Assembly: GCF_046614675.1 (NCBI RefSeq)
Contig: NZ_JBKKJT010000007.1
Location: 62,001 to 126,000, forward strand
DNA: 64,000 bases
Direction of reading: 5' to 3'
DNA from: Chryseobacterium cupriresistens
GTDB lineage: Bacteria > Bacteroidota > Bacteroidia > Flavobacteriales > Weeksellaceae
The notes below the pieces were generated by a model. The model ran no database searches. It was not told the DNA's origin and was given only the letters and a program-made list of their open reading frames with translations. The position numbers and the translations under genes were made by a program. Position 1 is the first letter of the stretch; every line of letters begins with the position of its first letter. Positions 41,227 to 51,781 of the stretch are shown here, piece by piece.

Positions 41227-43569
41227 ATGCAGCAGATAGAATTTCAGGAAAGTGAAGAATCTTTGAATTTAAGAAAGATCATTGGGAAATATTTAGTCAA
41301 ATGGCCTTGGTTTATAGCATCTGTCCTATTATTTGTTACTGTGGCCTTTATATATCTAAGATACGCTGTACCTCAGTATCAATCAACTACTACATTAAAA
41401 TTTGATAAAAAACAGTCTGATTTAACAGGTGCATTAATTGATCTTGATAACTTGGGGCTTGGTATAGGAAATGCAGATGAGCTAAAGAGTGAAGTGGCTG
41501 TAGTAAACTCAAGACCCATCTTGATGAAGGTTGTTGAAAATCTAAATCTTAATATACAATATTATAATTCGGGTGAGATAAGGGATTCTGAATTATTTAC
41601 CCGGGTACCCATTGTTGCAGAAATTATTTCTTATAAAAATGTCAAGAAATTTGTTTCTTCCGAATATGAAGTAAAAGAAGTAAATGGAAATGAATTTGTT
41701 CTGGAGGATAAGGAAAACAAAAAAGTAAAGGGAACTTTTGGTAAAAACCTGACACTTGATTTTGGAACTGTAGTTCTTCAAAAAGTTCCGGGCCTTACCT
41801 TTAAAGATAAGTATAAAATTGTTTTCTGGAATCCAATAGAGAAGGTAAAATCTTTAGAAAAGAAAATCCAGGTGGATCTTCCGGATCAGAAAGCGATGCT
41901 TATGGACATCAGCATCGTGGGAACTGTTCCCGAAAAATCAGAAGCCATCCTTAATGAAGTAACCAAACAATATAATCTGGATGGGCTAAGAGATAAAAAC
42001 TTACAGGCTCAAAATACACAGGAGTTTATCGATAAACGATTAGAAGTTATTTCACGGGATCTTTCCGGAGTTGAGAATCAGAAAGAAGACTTCCAGAACC
42101 GTAACAAAATCGTAGACTTAGAGGCTCAGGCTCAATTGGCGCTTCAAAATACAAACGAGAACACAAAGCAGCTTCTTCAGCAGCAAACACAGCTGGATCT
42201 TCTTAATTCCCTTCAAAATGAAGCTTCAAAAGGAGATAATCAGCTTATGCCTTCAAATTTAGGACTTAACCCTTCTTTGGAACAGGCAATTTCACAATAC
42301 AATACGCTGGTTATCACCAGAAATAAAACTTTGAAGCAGGCTACCAATGAAAACCCTGCAGTGATAGAAATGAATAAAGAAATTTCTTCACTAAAAGAAA
42401 TCGTAAGAGATAACATCCGTCAGCAGAAAGCAACAATCCAGGCATCTATTGCGCAGGTAAACAGCCAGATTTCTGCCAGCACAGGAATGATTGAAAAAGT
42501 TCCGGGACAGTCGAAAATCTACAGAGGTATCGAGCGTCAACAGAACCTTAAAGAGCAGCTTTTCCTTTTCCTTTTACAAAAAAGGGAAGAAAATGCGATC
42601 AATCTATCTGTTAATGTTCCGAAAGCTAAAATTGTAAATCCTGCTTATACTGATGATGTTCCTGTTTCACCTAAGAAAAATATCATTCTTCTGGCTGCAG
42701 TTCTATTAGGATTGATGCTGCCGTTGGGAGTGTTCTATCTTTTCTTCATGTGGGATGATAAAATCTACAACCGTACAGATATTTCAGAAAATTCGTCACT
42801 TGGAGTGCTTGCAGATATTCCTTCTCTTAAAGATAATCAGAATCACCTTGTACAGAAAAACGATTTCTCAGAGCTGGCTGAAGCATTCAGAATATTGGTT
42901 TCCAATCTTAAATTTCTACTTCCTAAGAAAGATTCAGCGAAAGTCATACTGGTAACTTCTTCTGTGAAAGGAGAAGGAAAAACGCTGGTTTCTGTAAATC
43001 TTGCTCTGACATTGGGAAGCAAAAACGGAAGATCATTACTCATTGGTTCGGACGTCAGAAATCCGCAGATCCAGAGATATGATGATGAACGTATTAAGAA
43101 TGCCGGTCTTACGGAATATTTATATGATGAAACTACAGATGTAAAAGACCTTATACATACCTCCGATACCAATCCTGAATGTGATGTAATCTATGCGGGA
43201 TCTATTCCTCCAAATCCTCAGGAGCTTCTTTCCAACGGTCGTTATCAGAAGCTTATCAGTGAGATGTCGTCCCGTTACGAATATATTGTGATCGATTCTG
43301 CTCCGCTGATGCTTGTTTCAGATACATTGAGTATTTCTGATACAGCCGACGCTTCATTATACGTAGTAAGATCGGGAGTATCAAGAAAAATATTAATAGA
43401 TTTTGCCAATAAACTGGTTAAAGAATCAAAAATATCAAACGTTTCTTTCGTAATCAATGATGTTTCTAAAAATGTTGGTGGTTATGGCTACGGATACAAC
43501 TATGGCTACGGTTACGGATATACAGCTGATAAGAAGAAAAACTGGTGGCAGAAGCTTTTTAATAAATAA
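41227..43569 (+). CDS. Wzc-type polysaccharide co-polymerase and tyrosine autokinase
   Basis: 780 aa. Wzz domain with first TM at about 30-48, long coiled region (260-430), second TM (about 485-510, PVSPKKNIILLAAVLLG), then a BY-kinase domain with Walker A SSVKGEGKT (578-586), Walker A' LLIGSDVRNP and Walker B IVIDSAPLML. The C-terminus carries the Tyr cluster (YGYGYNYGYGYGY), substrate for autophosphorylation. It controls polymer length and export through Wza. The fusion of both parts is the Gram-negative form. Confidence 0.95.
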   Translation: MQQIEFQESEESLNLRKIIGKYLVKWPWFIASVLLFVTVAFIYLRYAVPQYQSTTTLKFDKKQSDLTGALIDLDNLGLGIGNADELKSEVAVVNSRPILMKVVENLNLNIQYYNSGEIRDSELFTRVPIVAEIISYKNVKKFVSSEYEVKEVNGNEFVLEDKENKKVKGTFGKNLTLDFGTVVLQKVPGLTFKDKYKIVFWNPIEKVKSLEKKIQVDLPDQKAMLMDISIVGTVPEKSEAILNEVTKQYNLDGLRDKNLQAQNTQEFIDKRLEVISRDLSGVENQKEDFQNRNKIVDLEAQAQLALQNTNENTKQLLQQQTQLDLLNSLQNEASKGDNQLMPSNLGLNPSLEQAISQYNTLVITRNKTLKQATNENPAVIEMNKEISSLKEIVRDNIRQQKATIQASIAQVNSQISASTGMIEKVPGQSKIYRGIERQQNLKEQLFLFLLQKREENAINLSVNVPKAKIVNPAYTDDVPVSPKKNIILLAAVLLGLMLPLGVFYLFFMWDDKIYNRTDISENSSLGVLADIPSLKDNQNHLVQKNDFSELAEAFRILVSNLKFLLPKKDSAKVILVTSSVKGEGKTLVSVNLALTLGSKNGRSLLIGSDVRNPQIQRYDDERIKNAGLTEYLYDETTDVKDLIHTSDTNPECDVIYAGSIPPNPQELLSNGRYQKLISEMSSRYEYIVIDSAPLMLVSDTLSISDTADASLYVVRSGVSRKILIDFANKLVKESKISNVSFVINDVSKNVGGYGYGYNYGYGYGYTADKKKNWWQKLFNK

Positions 43570-43623
43570 ATCAAATTATCTTCAAAATAAACATTAAAAT
43601 AAAGTAAGAACATCACATTTAAT

Positions 43624-44919
43624 ATGAATATACATAATAAAATTGGGGTAATCGGATTGGGATATGTAGGATTACCACTGGCCCGTTTATTTGCAACAAA
43701 ATATGCCGTAGTGGGTTTTGATATCAACCAGGCCAGAATTGCAGAACTGAATAGCGGAAAAGATTCTACTTTGGAAGTAGAAGATGAAGTACTGCAGCCG
43801 GTTTTAGTAAAAGAGAACCCATTTTCAAACTCATCAAAAGGATTGCTTTGCTCATCTGATCTGGAAGATATTAAAGAGGCTAACATCTATATCGTAACTG
43901 TTCCTACACCGGTAGACAGACATAATCGTCCGGACCTGACGCCTCTATATAAAGCATCTGAAACAGTAGGAAAAGTATTGAAAAAAGGGGATATTGTTAT
44001 TTATGAATCTACTGTTTATCCCGGTGTTACAGAAGAAGAATGTATCCCTGTGCTTGAAAAAGTTTCGGGATTGAAGTTTAACGAAGATTTTTTTGCAGGA
44101 TATTCTCCTGAAAGAATCAACCCAGGAGATAAAGAACGTACCGTAGAGAAGATTTTAAAGGTAACTTCAGGTTCTACACCGGAAATTGGTAAAAAAGTTG
44201 ACGAATTATATAAATCTGTAATTGCAGCAGGTACCCATTTGGCACCTACCATCAAAGTAGCTGAAGCATCGAAAGTTATCGAAAATTCACAACGTGATAT
44301 CAATATTGCTTTTGTGAATGAGCTTGCCAAAATATTTAATCTCCTGGATATTGATACACATGCAGTTCTGGAGGCAGCAGGAACGAAATGGAATTTCCTG
44401 AAATTCAAACCCGGATTGGTAGGAGGACACTGTATCGGGGTAGACCCTTTCTATCTTGCCCAGAAAGCGCAGGACGTAGGATATTATTCTGAGCTTATCC
44501 TTACAGCAAGAAGACTGAATGATTCCATGGGGCAGTTTGTAGCTTCCGAGGTGGTAAAAACAATGATTAAGAAAAGAATCAACATTACGGATGCCAAAGT
44601 ACTGAATCTTGGAATCACTTTTAAAGAAAACTGTCCGGATGTAAGAAATACGAAAGCTGCAGATGTTATCAATGCGCTGGAAGACTATTCTGTAGAAGTT
44701 ACAACATATGATCCGTGGGCAAATCCAGAAGAAGTAATGCATGAATATGGTATACAATCTACCAATTCTCTTGAAGATGTGAAAGGACAGTTTGATGCAA
44801 TTGTTCTTACAGTTTCTCATGATGAATTCCTGAATATTGATCTTTCACGTTATCTGAAGGAAGAAGGAGTTTTATATGATGTTAAAGGAATTTTAGAGAA
44901 ATACGATAATCGTTTATAA
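43624..44919 (+). CDS. Nucleotide sugar dehydrogenase, UDP-HexNAc type (TviB/WbpO-like)
   Basis: 431 aa. NAD-binding IGVIGLGYVGLPLARLFATK, catalytic Cys270 in GGHCIGVDPFYLA, and the C-terminal block TFKENCPDVRNTKA. The E/D-V-E-D-E-VL block near residue 57 is usual in UDP-GlcNAc/UDP-GalNAc 6-dehydrogenases of the TviB/WbpO type, which make N-acetylhexosaminuronic acid. The specific sugar cannot be fixed. A second dehydrogenase follows after 11 nt. Confidence 0.9.
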   Translation: MNIHNKIGVIGLGYVGLPLARLFATKYAVVGFDINQARIAELNSGKDSTLEVEDEVLQPVLVKENPFSNSSKGLLCSSDLEDIKEANIYIVTVPTPVDRHNRPDLTPLYKASETVGKVLKKGDIVIYESTVYPGVTEEECIPVLEKVSGLKFNEDFFAGYSPERINPGDKERTVEKILKVTSGSTPEIGKKVDELYKSVIAAGTHLAPTIKVAEASKVIENSQRDINIAFVNELAKIFNLLDIDTHAVLEAAGTKWNFLKFKPGLVGGHCIGVDPFYLAQKAQDVGYYSELILTARRLNDSMGQFVASEVVKTMIKKRINITDAKVLNLGITFKENCPDVRNTKAADVINALEDYSVEVTTYDPWANPEEVMHEYGIQSTNSLEDVKGQFDAIVLTVSHDEFLNIDLSRYLKEEGVLYDVKGILEKYDNRL

Positions 44920-44930
44920 AAAATAGAAGA

Positions 44931-46097
44931 ATGAAAATAGCAGTCGTAGGAACAGGGTATGTAGGTTTGTCTAATGCCGTCTTATTGGCCCAACATAATG
45001 AAGTTGTAGCTTTAGATATTGTTCAGGAAAGAGTAGAATTGCTTAATTCTAAAAAATCTCCTATTGAAGATGAAGAGATCAGTACGTTTCTAAGTACTAA
45101 ACCCCTTAATTTCAAAGCCACTTTAGATAAAAAGGAAGCTTACGATAAGGCTGAATATATTATTGTTGCCACTCCAACAGATTATGATCCCACTACCAAT
45201 TATTTCGACACAAGCAGTGTTGAGAATGTAATTAAGGAAATTGCAGAGTATAATTCTGAGGCTGTAATTATTATTAAATCTACAGTTCCGGTGGGGTATA
45301 CCGTAGAATTAAAAAGCAGAATGCATTTAGATAATGTAGTGTTTTCTCCGGAATTTTTGAGAGAAGGCAAAGCTTTATATGATAATTTATATCCTTCGAG
45401 AATTATTGTCGGGGAGCAAAGCGAGCGAGCAAGGATTTTTGCAGAATTACTGAAAGAAGGTGCGGTAAAAAAGGATATTCCGGTTTTGTTTACTAATCCT
45501 ACCGAAGCAGAAGCCATTAAATTGTTTTCCAATACCTATCTGGCATTGAGGGTAGCTTATTTTAACGAATTAGACAGCTATGCGCAAATCCACGAGCTGG
45601 ATACCCGCCAGATTGTGGAAGGTGTTGGTCTGGATCCAAGAATTGGTTCACATTATAATAATCCGTCTTTTGGATACGGAGGATACTGCCTGCCTAAAGA
45701 TACCAAACAGCTTTTGGCAAATTATAACGCTGTTCCCAATAATATTATCCAGGCAATTGTAGATGCCAACAGAACCCGTAAGGACTTTATAGCAGATTCT
45801 GTGCTTGCCAAAAAACCAAAAAAGGTAGGTGTTTACCGTCTGATCATGAAAGCAGGCTCCGACAATTTCAGAGCATCTGCCATCCAGGGCGTAATGAAAA
45901 GGATAAAAGCTAAGGGAGTAGAAGTAGAAGTGTTTGAGCCGGCCCTTAATGAAGAGTCTTTTTTCGGTTCCAGAGTAGTAAAAGATTTAGAACTTTTCAA
46001 GAAAGAATGCGATGTCATTATTTCTAACCGCAATGCACCGGAACTTGCTGATGTACAGGAAAAAGTGTACACAAGGGATCTATTTGGTAATGATTAA
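44931..46097 (+). CDS. UDP-glucose 6-dehydrogenase-like protein
   Basis: 388 aa. GTGYVGLSNAVLLAQ at the start, catalytic Cys253 in FGYGGYCLPKDTKQL, and the GVYRLIMKAGSDNFRAS segment of the Ugd group. It would give UDP-glucuronate. Compared with the previous enzyme the sequences are clearly different, so the cluster has two distinct uronic acid donors. The C-terminal domain (VEVFEPALNEE) is complete. The next gene begins with TTG 11 nt downstream. Confidence 0.92.
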   Translation: MKIAVVGTGYVGLSNAVLLAQHNEVVALDIVQERVELLNSKKSPIEDEEISTFLSTKPLNFKATLDKKEAYDKAEYIIVATPTDYDPTTNYFDTSSVENVIKEIAEYNSEAVIIIKSTVPVGYTVELKSRMHLDNVVFSPEFLREGKALYDNLYPSRIIVGEQSERARIFAELLKEGAVKKDIPVLFTNPTEAEAIKLFSNTYLALRVAYFNELDSYAQIHELDTRQIVEGVGLDPRIGSHYNNPSFGYGGYCLPKDTKQLLANYNAVPNNIIQAIVDANRTRKDFIADSVLAKKPKKVGVYRLIMKAGSDNFRASAIQGVMKRIKAKGVEVEVFEPALNEESFFGSRVVKDLELFKKECDVIISNRNAPELADVQEKVYTRDLFGND

Positions 46098-46108
46098 AAG
46101 TAAATAAA

Positions 46109-47629
46109 TTGTCCAGTACAAAAAAGATCGCAAAAAATACAATATTACTCTATATAAGGATGATCATCAATATGGGGATCTCCTTATATACTTCAAGGAT
46201 TATTTTACAGAAGTTAGGCGTAGAGGATTTTGGGATATATAATTTAGTAGCGGGGGTAGTTGTATTATTCTCTTTTTTAAATAATGCAATGACAAGTGCT
46301 ACTCAACGATTTTTAAATATTGAATTAGCTTCAAAAATCAAAGAAAAAGTTAATAGAGTTTTTTGTATGAGTCTCAATATTCATATAATTATCTCAATTA
46401 TTGTATTGGTTTTGTCGGAGACTATTGGATTGTGGTTTTTAAATTACAAATTAAATATTCCAGTTAACCGGCTTAATGCAGCGAATTTTGTATTTCAATT
46501 TTCTATAATTACAACAATAATTAATATCATTAGAATACCTTTCAATGCTACCATACTCGCGAATGAAAGGATGTCTTTCTATGCCTATCTGGGTATAGTA
46601 GAGACTATATTAAAACTAGCTATTGTATTTTTATTATCTCTTTTTGTTGAATATGATCAGCTGATAGTGTATTCATTTTTATTATTACTGGTCAATCTTA
46701 TAATTAATGTAATCTATAAAATTTATTGCTATAGGAACTTTAAGGAAGAAACTGCTTACCATTATTTTTCTGACAAAAAACTATTCAGGGAATTATTATC
46801 TTTTTCTGGTTGGAGCTTATTCGGACAAGTGGCTGTTTTAAGTTCAACACAGGGATTGAATATGATTATGAATATATTCATCGGTGTAACTATAAATGCA
46901 GCCTTAGGTATCGCGAATCAGGTAAATAGTGTTTTATATAGTTTTGTTTCCAATATGCAGGTAGCATTCAATCCACAAATTACTCAGAGTTATGCTTCAA
47001 ATGATTTGGAAACACATAAAAGATTAGTATTAAATACTTCGAAATATTCAGTATTTCTATTTTTAGTTTTATCAATACCGATTTTATTACATACCGAATT
47101 TATTTTAAAATTATGGCTGGGTGTCAACTTACCTCAATATCTTGTAAGCTTCACTCAGATCGTTATTATAGGCTCTATTATCAATGCCATAGTTGGACCA
47201 TTTTGGATGTCTGCTAATGCCATTGGAAATATCAGAAATTATCAATTAGGGGTTTCATTAATATTATTATTAAATCTTCCGCTGGCATATATATTCTTAA
47301 AATTAGGTTTTTCTCCTGTATATATTATGAGCTTAAATGTTATTTTAAATTTATGCACCTTCATATTTCGTTTTCTTTATGTTAATCATAAATTGAAATA
47401 TGATTGGCCAGATGTACTACTTTATTTAAAACAGACCTTCCTGGTTATTTTCTCTTGTTTTATTCTGGTATGGGTCATAAAAAAATTAGATTTTAACAGC
47501 TACTTTTTTGCAATATCTTCAACCATTGGTGCTGAGATTATTTTGTTGGTATTAATTATTCTTATTGGTATTAAGCGGGAAGAGTATTTACAGTTTAAGA
47601 AAACAATCATAAAAAAAATAAAGAAATAA
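46109..47629 (+). CDS. Wzx-like polysaccharide flippase, TTG start
   Basis: 506 aa, about 12-14 membrane helices. The N-terminus SSTKKIAKNTILLYIRM ... SLYTSRIILQKLGVEDFGIY is the usual start block for this subgroup of oligosaccharide flippases, so the TTG at 46109 is taken as the start; the next ATG (46158) would cut the first helix. It moves lipid-linked repeat units across the inner membrane. Strongly AT-rich codon use compared with wzc and dehydrogenase genes, as in many Wzx/Wzy genes. Confidence 0.9.
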   Translation: MSSTKKIAKNTILLYIRMIINMGISLYTSRIILQKLGVEDFGIYNLVAGVVVLFSFLNNAMTSATQRFLNIELASKIKEKVNRVFCMSLNIHIIISIIVLVLSETIGLWFLNYKLNIPVNRLNAANFVFQFSIITTIINIIRIPFNATILANERMSFYAYLGIVETILKLAIVFLLSLFVEYDQLIVYSFLLLLVNLIINVIYKIYCYRNFKEETAYHYFSDKKLFRELLSFSGWSLFGQVAVLSSTQGLNMIMNIFIGVTINAALGIANQVNSVLYSFVSNMQVAFNPQITQSYASNDLETHKRLVLNTSKYSVFLFLVLSIPILLHTEFILKLWLGVNLPQYLVSFTQIVIIGSIINAIVGPFWMSANAIGNIRNYQLGVSLILLLNLPLAYIFLKLGFSPVYIMSLNVILNLCTFIFRFLYVNHKLKYDWPDVLLYLKQTFLVIFSCFILVWVIKKLDFNSYFFAISSTIGAEIILLVLIILIGIKREEYLQFKKTIIKKIKK

Positions 47630-47631
47630 AT

Positions 47632-48696
47632 ATGGATTTATTTAACAAAATAAAAAATAAAGCAAATTCAATTATCAATAATATACAGAATAATGCCAGA
47701 GTAGATAAAATTGCTGATGAAATTTCTAATTGCAGTTCAAAGCGGTTATTCTTATTTCAGACTCCTACTCATACTAATATTGGAGATCACGCTATTGCCG
47801 AGGGGCAGCTAAAATTTTTTCAGGAAAATTTACCCGGGCATCACATTTTTGAGATCAATCAGTCTCAGATGAAGTATTTTATAGAAAAGTATAGAAATAC
47901 TATTAAGCCTGATGATTTGATATTTGTTCATGGCGGTGGCAATTTTGGGAATGAATATATGAGGGAAGAAAATTTAAGGAGAATGGTAATTCAAAATTTT
48001 CCTGAAAATAAAATTATACTGTTTCCACAAACGATTTATTATTCAAATGACCAGATTGGTGAATCTGAATTAAAAAGAACACAAGATATTTTTGGAAAAC
48101 ATAAAAATTTGATTTTGACAGCCAGGGAGGAAAAATCATTTGAATTAATGCAAAAATATTTTCCAAAAAACAAAGTAATTCTGACGCCAGATATTGTTCT
48201 TTACACTGAATATAGTTTTGAAAATGAGCGGGAATATGCATTGGAAGTAATCAGAAATGATCAGGAATCAATATTAACAGCAGATGATAAAGATAAAATT
48301 ACTCAAATCTTAAAAGAAAGATTTGACAAGATAATTAATTCTGATATGCATTGTGATAAAATAACAGATTTAGATATAAAATCTGTTAGAAAGAAAATAT
48401 TGACTAATAAGCTGTTACAATTTTCTAAAGCAAAGATAGTGGTTACTGACAGATTACACGGAATGGTTCTTTGCATCATTACAGGAACACCATGCGTGGT
48501 TTTTTCGAATTATAATCAGAAAGTTATAGGAACTTACAACTGGATTAAGTATTTAGAATATATCAAGTTTGTTAAAAATGTAGAGGAAGCAAACACAGCA
48601 ATAGATGAGTTATTGAGCAATGATAAATATGAGAAATATAATCCTCAGGAGATAAGGAAGTTTTACCTACCATTAATAGAGAATGTAAATGAATGA
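47632..48696 (+). CDS. Polysaccharide pyruvyl transferase family protein
   Basis: 354 aa. N-terminal helices then FQTPTHTNIGDHAIAEGQLKF, FVHGGGNFGNEY, ILFPQTIYYS, and in the C-terminal half VVTDRLHGMVLCIITGTPCV. These are the PS_pyruv_trans signatures. It transfers a pyruvyl ketal from PEP to a sugar of the repeat unit, adding negative charge. 8-nt overlap with the next GT2 gene. Some members of this family are not proven pyruvyltransferases. Confidence 0.88.
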   Translation: MDLFNKIKNKANSIINNIQNNARVDKIADEISNCSSKRLFLFQTPTHTNIGDHAIAEGQLKFFQENLPGHHIFEINQSQMKYFIEKYRNTIKPDDLIFVHGGGNFGNEYMREENLRRMVIQNFPENKIILFPQTIYYSNDQIGESELKRTQDIFGKHKNLILTAREEKSFELMQKYFPKNKVILTPDIVLYTEYSFENEREYALEVIRNDQESILTADDKDKITQILKERFDKIINSDMHCDKITDLDIKSVRKKILTNKLLQFSKAKIVVTDRLHGMVLCIITGTPCVVFSNYNQKVIGTYNWIKYLEYIKFVKNVEEANTAIDELLSNDKYEKYNPQEIRKFYLPLIENVNE

Positions 48697-49675
48697 TGTT
48701 TTTTTATCAATTATCGTCCCAATATATAATGTTGAAAATTATATAGAAAAATGTATTGCCAGTATAATACAAAATACTTCTGCTAATTTTGAACTGATCC
48801 TGGTAATTGATGGATCTCCGGATAATAGTATCAGTATTTGTAAAAAATATAAAGAAGCTGATAAAAGAATTGTCATCCTGGAAAAAGAAAACGGAGGGCT
48901 TTCTGATGCCAGGAATGCCGGATATAAAATAGCCAAAGGTGAATATATCTGGTTTGTTGATGGAGATGATTATATTGAAAGTGATAGTATTGATATCTTT
49001 TTTGAAAAAATCAATAAAGAGACCGATATTTTCTTATTTAATTATCAGGAAATTTATGAAAATAAAATTGTCAAATTTGAAAAATTTGAAAATGAAGAAA
49101 AGATCAGTGGCCACGATTTGCTGTTAAAATACAATAACTATGGTGTTCAGGCATGGACACAGATCTATTCAAAAAAATTCTTGGATCAATATAAGATCAT
49201 ATTTGAAAAAGGAGCTATCTATGAGGATGTGTTATTTAATACACAAGTCTATAGTAAAAATCCTGCGCTGCAAGTTATTGACAATATCTTCGTAAACTAT
49301 GTACAAAGGGGAGAGTCAATCATGAAGAAAAAGCAGACTATAAAAAATGTAGAATCAGTTTTAAAAATTTTAGAATTATATAATAAGAAAGATATAATAG
49401 ATTTCTTTCCTGAAAAATTCATCATAAACAGACATCACTATTATTTTAGTTTGCTGTTCATTTTTTTACATAAAAGCAATATGAAAAAAAATGAAATTAT
49501 GGATCTTTTAAATACTATCAGTAAAAAAAACTTTTTTGTTTTTACAAGAGAGTATGATTCTTTTATTGTGAAATATATCAAAAGAAAACTATTTCCTTCC
49601 AAATCGGTTTTTATTTATAAAAATTGGAATTTTATTTTCCTTCTGATAAGATTGGATAATTTGATTAATAGATGA
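48689..49675 (+). CDS. Glycosyltransferase family 2 protein
   Basis: 328 aa. GT-A fold signature SIIVPIYNVENYIEKCIAS, GGLSDARNAGYKIAKGEYIW and the metal-binding VDGDDYIE (DxD). Typical of GT2 enzymes that add one sugar to a lipid-linked repeat. It overlaps both neighbours (8 nt upstream, 4 nt downstream). Donor and linkage unknown. Confidence 0.92.
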   Translation: MNDVFLSIIVPIYNVENYIEKCIASIIQNTSANFELILVIDGSPDNSISICKKYKEADKRIVILEKENGGLSDARNAGYKIAKGEYIWFVDGDDYIESDSIDIFFEKINKETDIFLFNYQEIYENKIVKFEKFENEEKISGHDLLLKYNNYGVQAWTQIYSKKFLDQYKIIFEKGAIYEDVLFNTQVYSKNPALQVIDNIFVNYVQRGESIMKKKQTIKNVESVLKILELYNKKDIIDFFPEKFIINRHHYYFSLLFIFLHKSNMKKNEIMDLLNTISKKNFFVFTREYDSFIVKYIKRKLFPSKSVFIYKNWNFIFLLIRLDNLINR

Positions 49676-50874
49676 ATTACCTAAAGAAAAATATAACCCC
49701 AATATTAATCATTTCACAAATATTTGGTTTATACGGTGGTATGCTACAGGCACCGAGACTTCTTGCTATTTTATTTTTACCGTTACTAATACAGGATTTA
49801 AATAAAAAGCTTATTAAAGGGAAAGAGTATTTATTATTTTTCTTTTCTTTTATTGTGTATTGTGTATTATCAATGTTATTTTTAACATTTAATAATGACC
49901 AATCCTTAAAAGAGTTTGCTTATGCATTGATAAATTTCATCATTTTTGTTGAAATACTAAATTTTAGCAAGTATTTAAGTTTGAATAAACTGATCAATGG
50001 CTGGGTTATATTTGTATTACTAAGTATTCCAATTGCACTTATAGAAATTAATTTCAATTTACACTTTTCCAATTCTAAGTTTGGAGATGATACGGTATTA
50101 GGAGGAGTAGGAACTCTTAGAAAATATGCAGCTATTACTTTTGGAAATTATAATTTGTATAATCACCTTTTGGCAATTTCATTCCCTTTTATTTTAGCCA
50201 AACTTAAGTTTATTTCAAGCAAGTTTTTTAAAATACTTTATATCCTTTTTATTTTAGCAATCGTTTGGGTTGTACTGACTAATGCAAGCCGCGGAACGAT
50301 GCTGTGCTTATTGATATCTACAATTATATATATTATTTTTTATTCCAGTAAGTCAATAAGCAAAACCATTATTTATACATTCATTTCGATAATAGCATCT
50401 GTTGCAGGTTATATATATGTAATGAATAATGCATCATTTTCTTATTTAAAGACAAGAATTGAACAAAAAGGACTGGAAGACAATTCCAGAAAGGAAATGA
50501 TTAATGTTGGTATCGATATGTTTATAAACTCAAAATTTCTGGGTGTCGGAGCTGGTAATTTTTCTGAAACGGCCAGTAAAATGACGAAAAACCCTATCCT
50601 GGTACCCCATAATTTATTTATAGAATTACTTTCTCAATATGGAATTGTTGTCTTCTTTACATTTCTTTTATTGTTATATAAAATTTTTAACCCGAAAAAG
50701 ATTTTTAAAAAGCGTGAAATTCCAAACTATATTTTGTTAGGATCATTACTTGTAATGCCATTGGCGTTTACAATTAATAGTGTTTATTTAAATAATCCTT
50801 ACATGTGGATTTGGCTAGCAAGTCTTTATTGTATATCATCATTTTATAAAACGACAGCTAAAAATGTTAATTGA
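49672..50874 (+). CDS. O-antigen/EPS polymerase (Wzy-like)
   Basis: 400 aa with about ten to eleven membrane helices and a large periplasmic loop; the Wzy_C-type segment LTNASRGTMLCLLISTII and GVGAGNFSETAS with PHNLFIELLSQYG are recognisable in this family. It polymerises repeat units in the periplasm, or acts as a ligase; the central place in a wzc-wzx cluster favours polymerase. It is AT-rich like the flippase gene. Confidence 0.85.
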   Translation: MNYLKKNITPILIISQIFGLYGGMLQAPRLLAILFLPLLIQDLNKKLIKGKEYLLFFFSFIVYCVLSMLFLTFNNDQSLKEFAYALINFIIFVEILNFSKYLSLNKLINGWVIFVLLSIPIALIEINFNLHFSNSKFGDDTVLGGVGTLRKYAAITFGNYNLYNHLLAISFPFILAKLKFISSKFFKILYILFILAIVWVVLTNASRGTMLCLLISTIIYIIFYSSKSISKTIIYTFISIIASVAGYIYVMNNASFSYLKTRIEQKGLEDNSRKEMINVGIDMFINSKFLGVGAGNFSETASKMTKNPILVPHNLFIELLSQYGIVVFFTFLLLLYKIFNPKKIFKKREIPNYILLGSLLVMPLAFTINSVYLNNPYMWIWLASLYCISSFYKTTAKNVN

Positions 50875-51781
50875 TTATATAGATAGAAAATATTCATCGT
50901 TAAGAAAACTTACTAAAGTTCAGTCTTTAGCGAGATTTTCTATTAGAAAGTTTTCAAATTTTGTCTTTCCGATATATCTTAAAAACACTAAAAAAGAAAT
51001 AGTACTACCCGAACAATCGTCGGAAAATATTATTGTATCATTGACAACATTCCCGGGAAGGATATCCAAATTATGGATGGTTATAGAATGTATGCTACGA
51101 CAAAGCCTGCTTCCAAATAAAATTGTATTGTATTTGGCAAAAGATCAGTTTCCGAATGAATTAAAAGATATACCGGATAATTTGATGGGGTACTATAAAA
51201 AGAATCAACTGGAAATAAAATTTGTAGACGAAGATCTCAGGTCTCATAAAAAATATTACTACGCCTTTAAAGAATATCAAAATGACGTTATCATAACAAT
51301 AGATGATGATATCTTTTATCCATCAAATATCATTAAAGATTTAATGGATTTACATGAAAAATTTCCTGATACAATCTGTTGTCACAGAGCACATAAAATT
51401 GTGAGAAATGATGATGATACAATAAGCAGATATTCTAAGTGGAAAAAGGTTTTTGGAAATTTTGGACCGACATTTGATCTATTTCACACAAGTGGGGGAG
51501 GAACTTTGTATAAGACTAATTTTTTTAGTGAAGAAGTTTTAAACAAAGAGGCTTTTGTCAGCTTATGTTTTATGGCGGATGATGTCTGGCTGAATATGAT
51601 GGCTCAGTTGAATAAGACAAAGACTGTGAAATCCAATTATTTTTCAAACCTGATTCCCATTGAAAATAAAAATTCAATTTTTAAACTAAGCCAGGAAAAC
51701 GTTGCCGATGGAGGTAATGATAAGCAGTTACAGAATCTGATTCAAAATTATAATATTAATAATTATGAAATATTTAAGTGA
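50864..51781 (+). CDS. Glycosyltransferase (GT-A-like with IDDD motif)
   Basis: 305 aa. VSLTTFPGRISKLWMVIECM, followed by VIITIDDDIFYPSNIIKDL with an Asp triad that likely binds the metal-nucleotide sugar, and SGGGTLYKTNFFSEEV, MADDVWLNMMAQL. A distinct family of capsule GTs in Gram-negatives; specificity unknown. It overlaps the Wzy-like gene by 11 nt and the following secreted-protein gene by 17 nt. Confidence 0.75.
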   Translation: MLIDYIDRKYSSLRKLTKVQSLARFSIRKFSNFVFPIYLKNTKKEIVLPEQSSENIIVSLTTFPGRISKLWMVIECMLRQSLLPNKIVLYLAKDQFPNELKDIPDNLMGYYKKNQLEIKFVDEDLRSHKKYYYAFKEYQNDVIITIDDDIFYPSNIIKDLMDLHEKFPDTICCHRAHKIVRNDDDTISRYSKWKKVFGNFGPTFDLFHTSGGGTLYKTNFFSEEVLNKEAFVSLCFMADDVWLNMMAQLNKTKTVKSNYFSNLIPIENKNSIFKLSQENVADGGNDKQLQNLIQNYNINNYEIFK

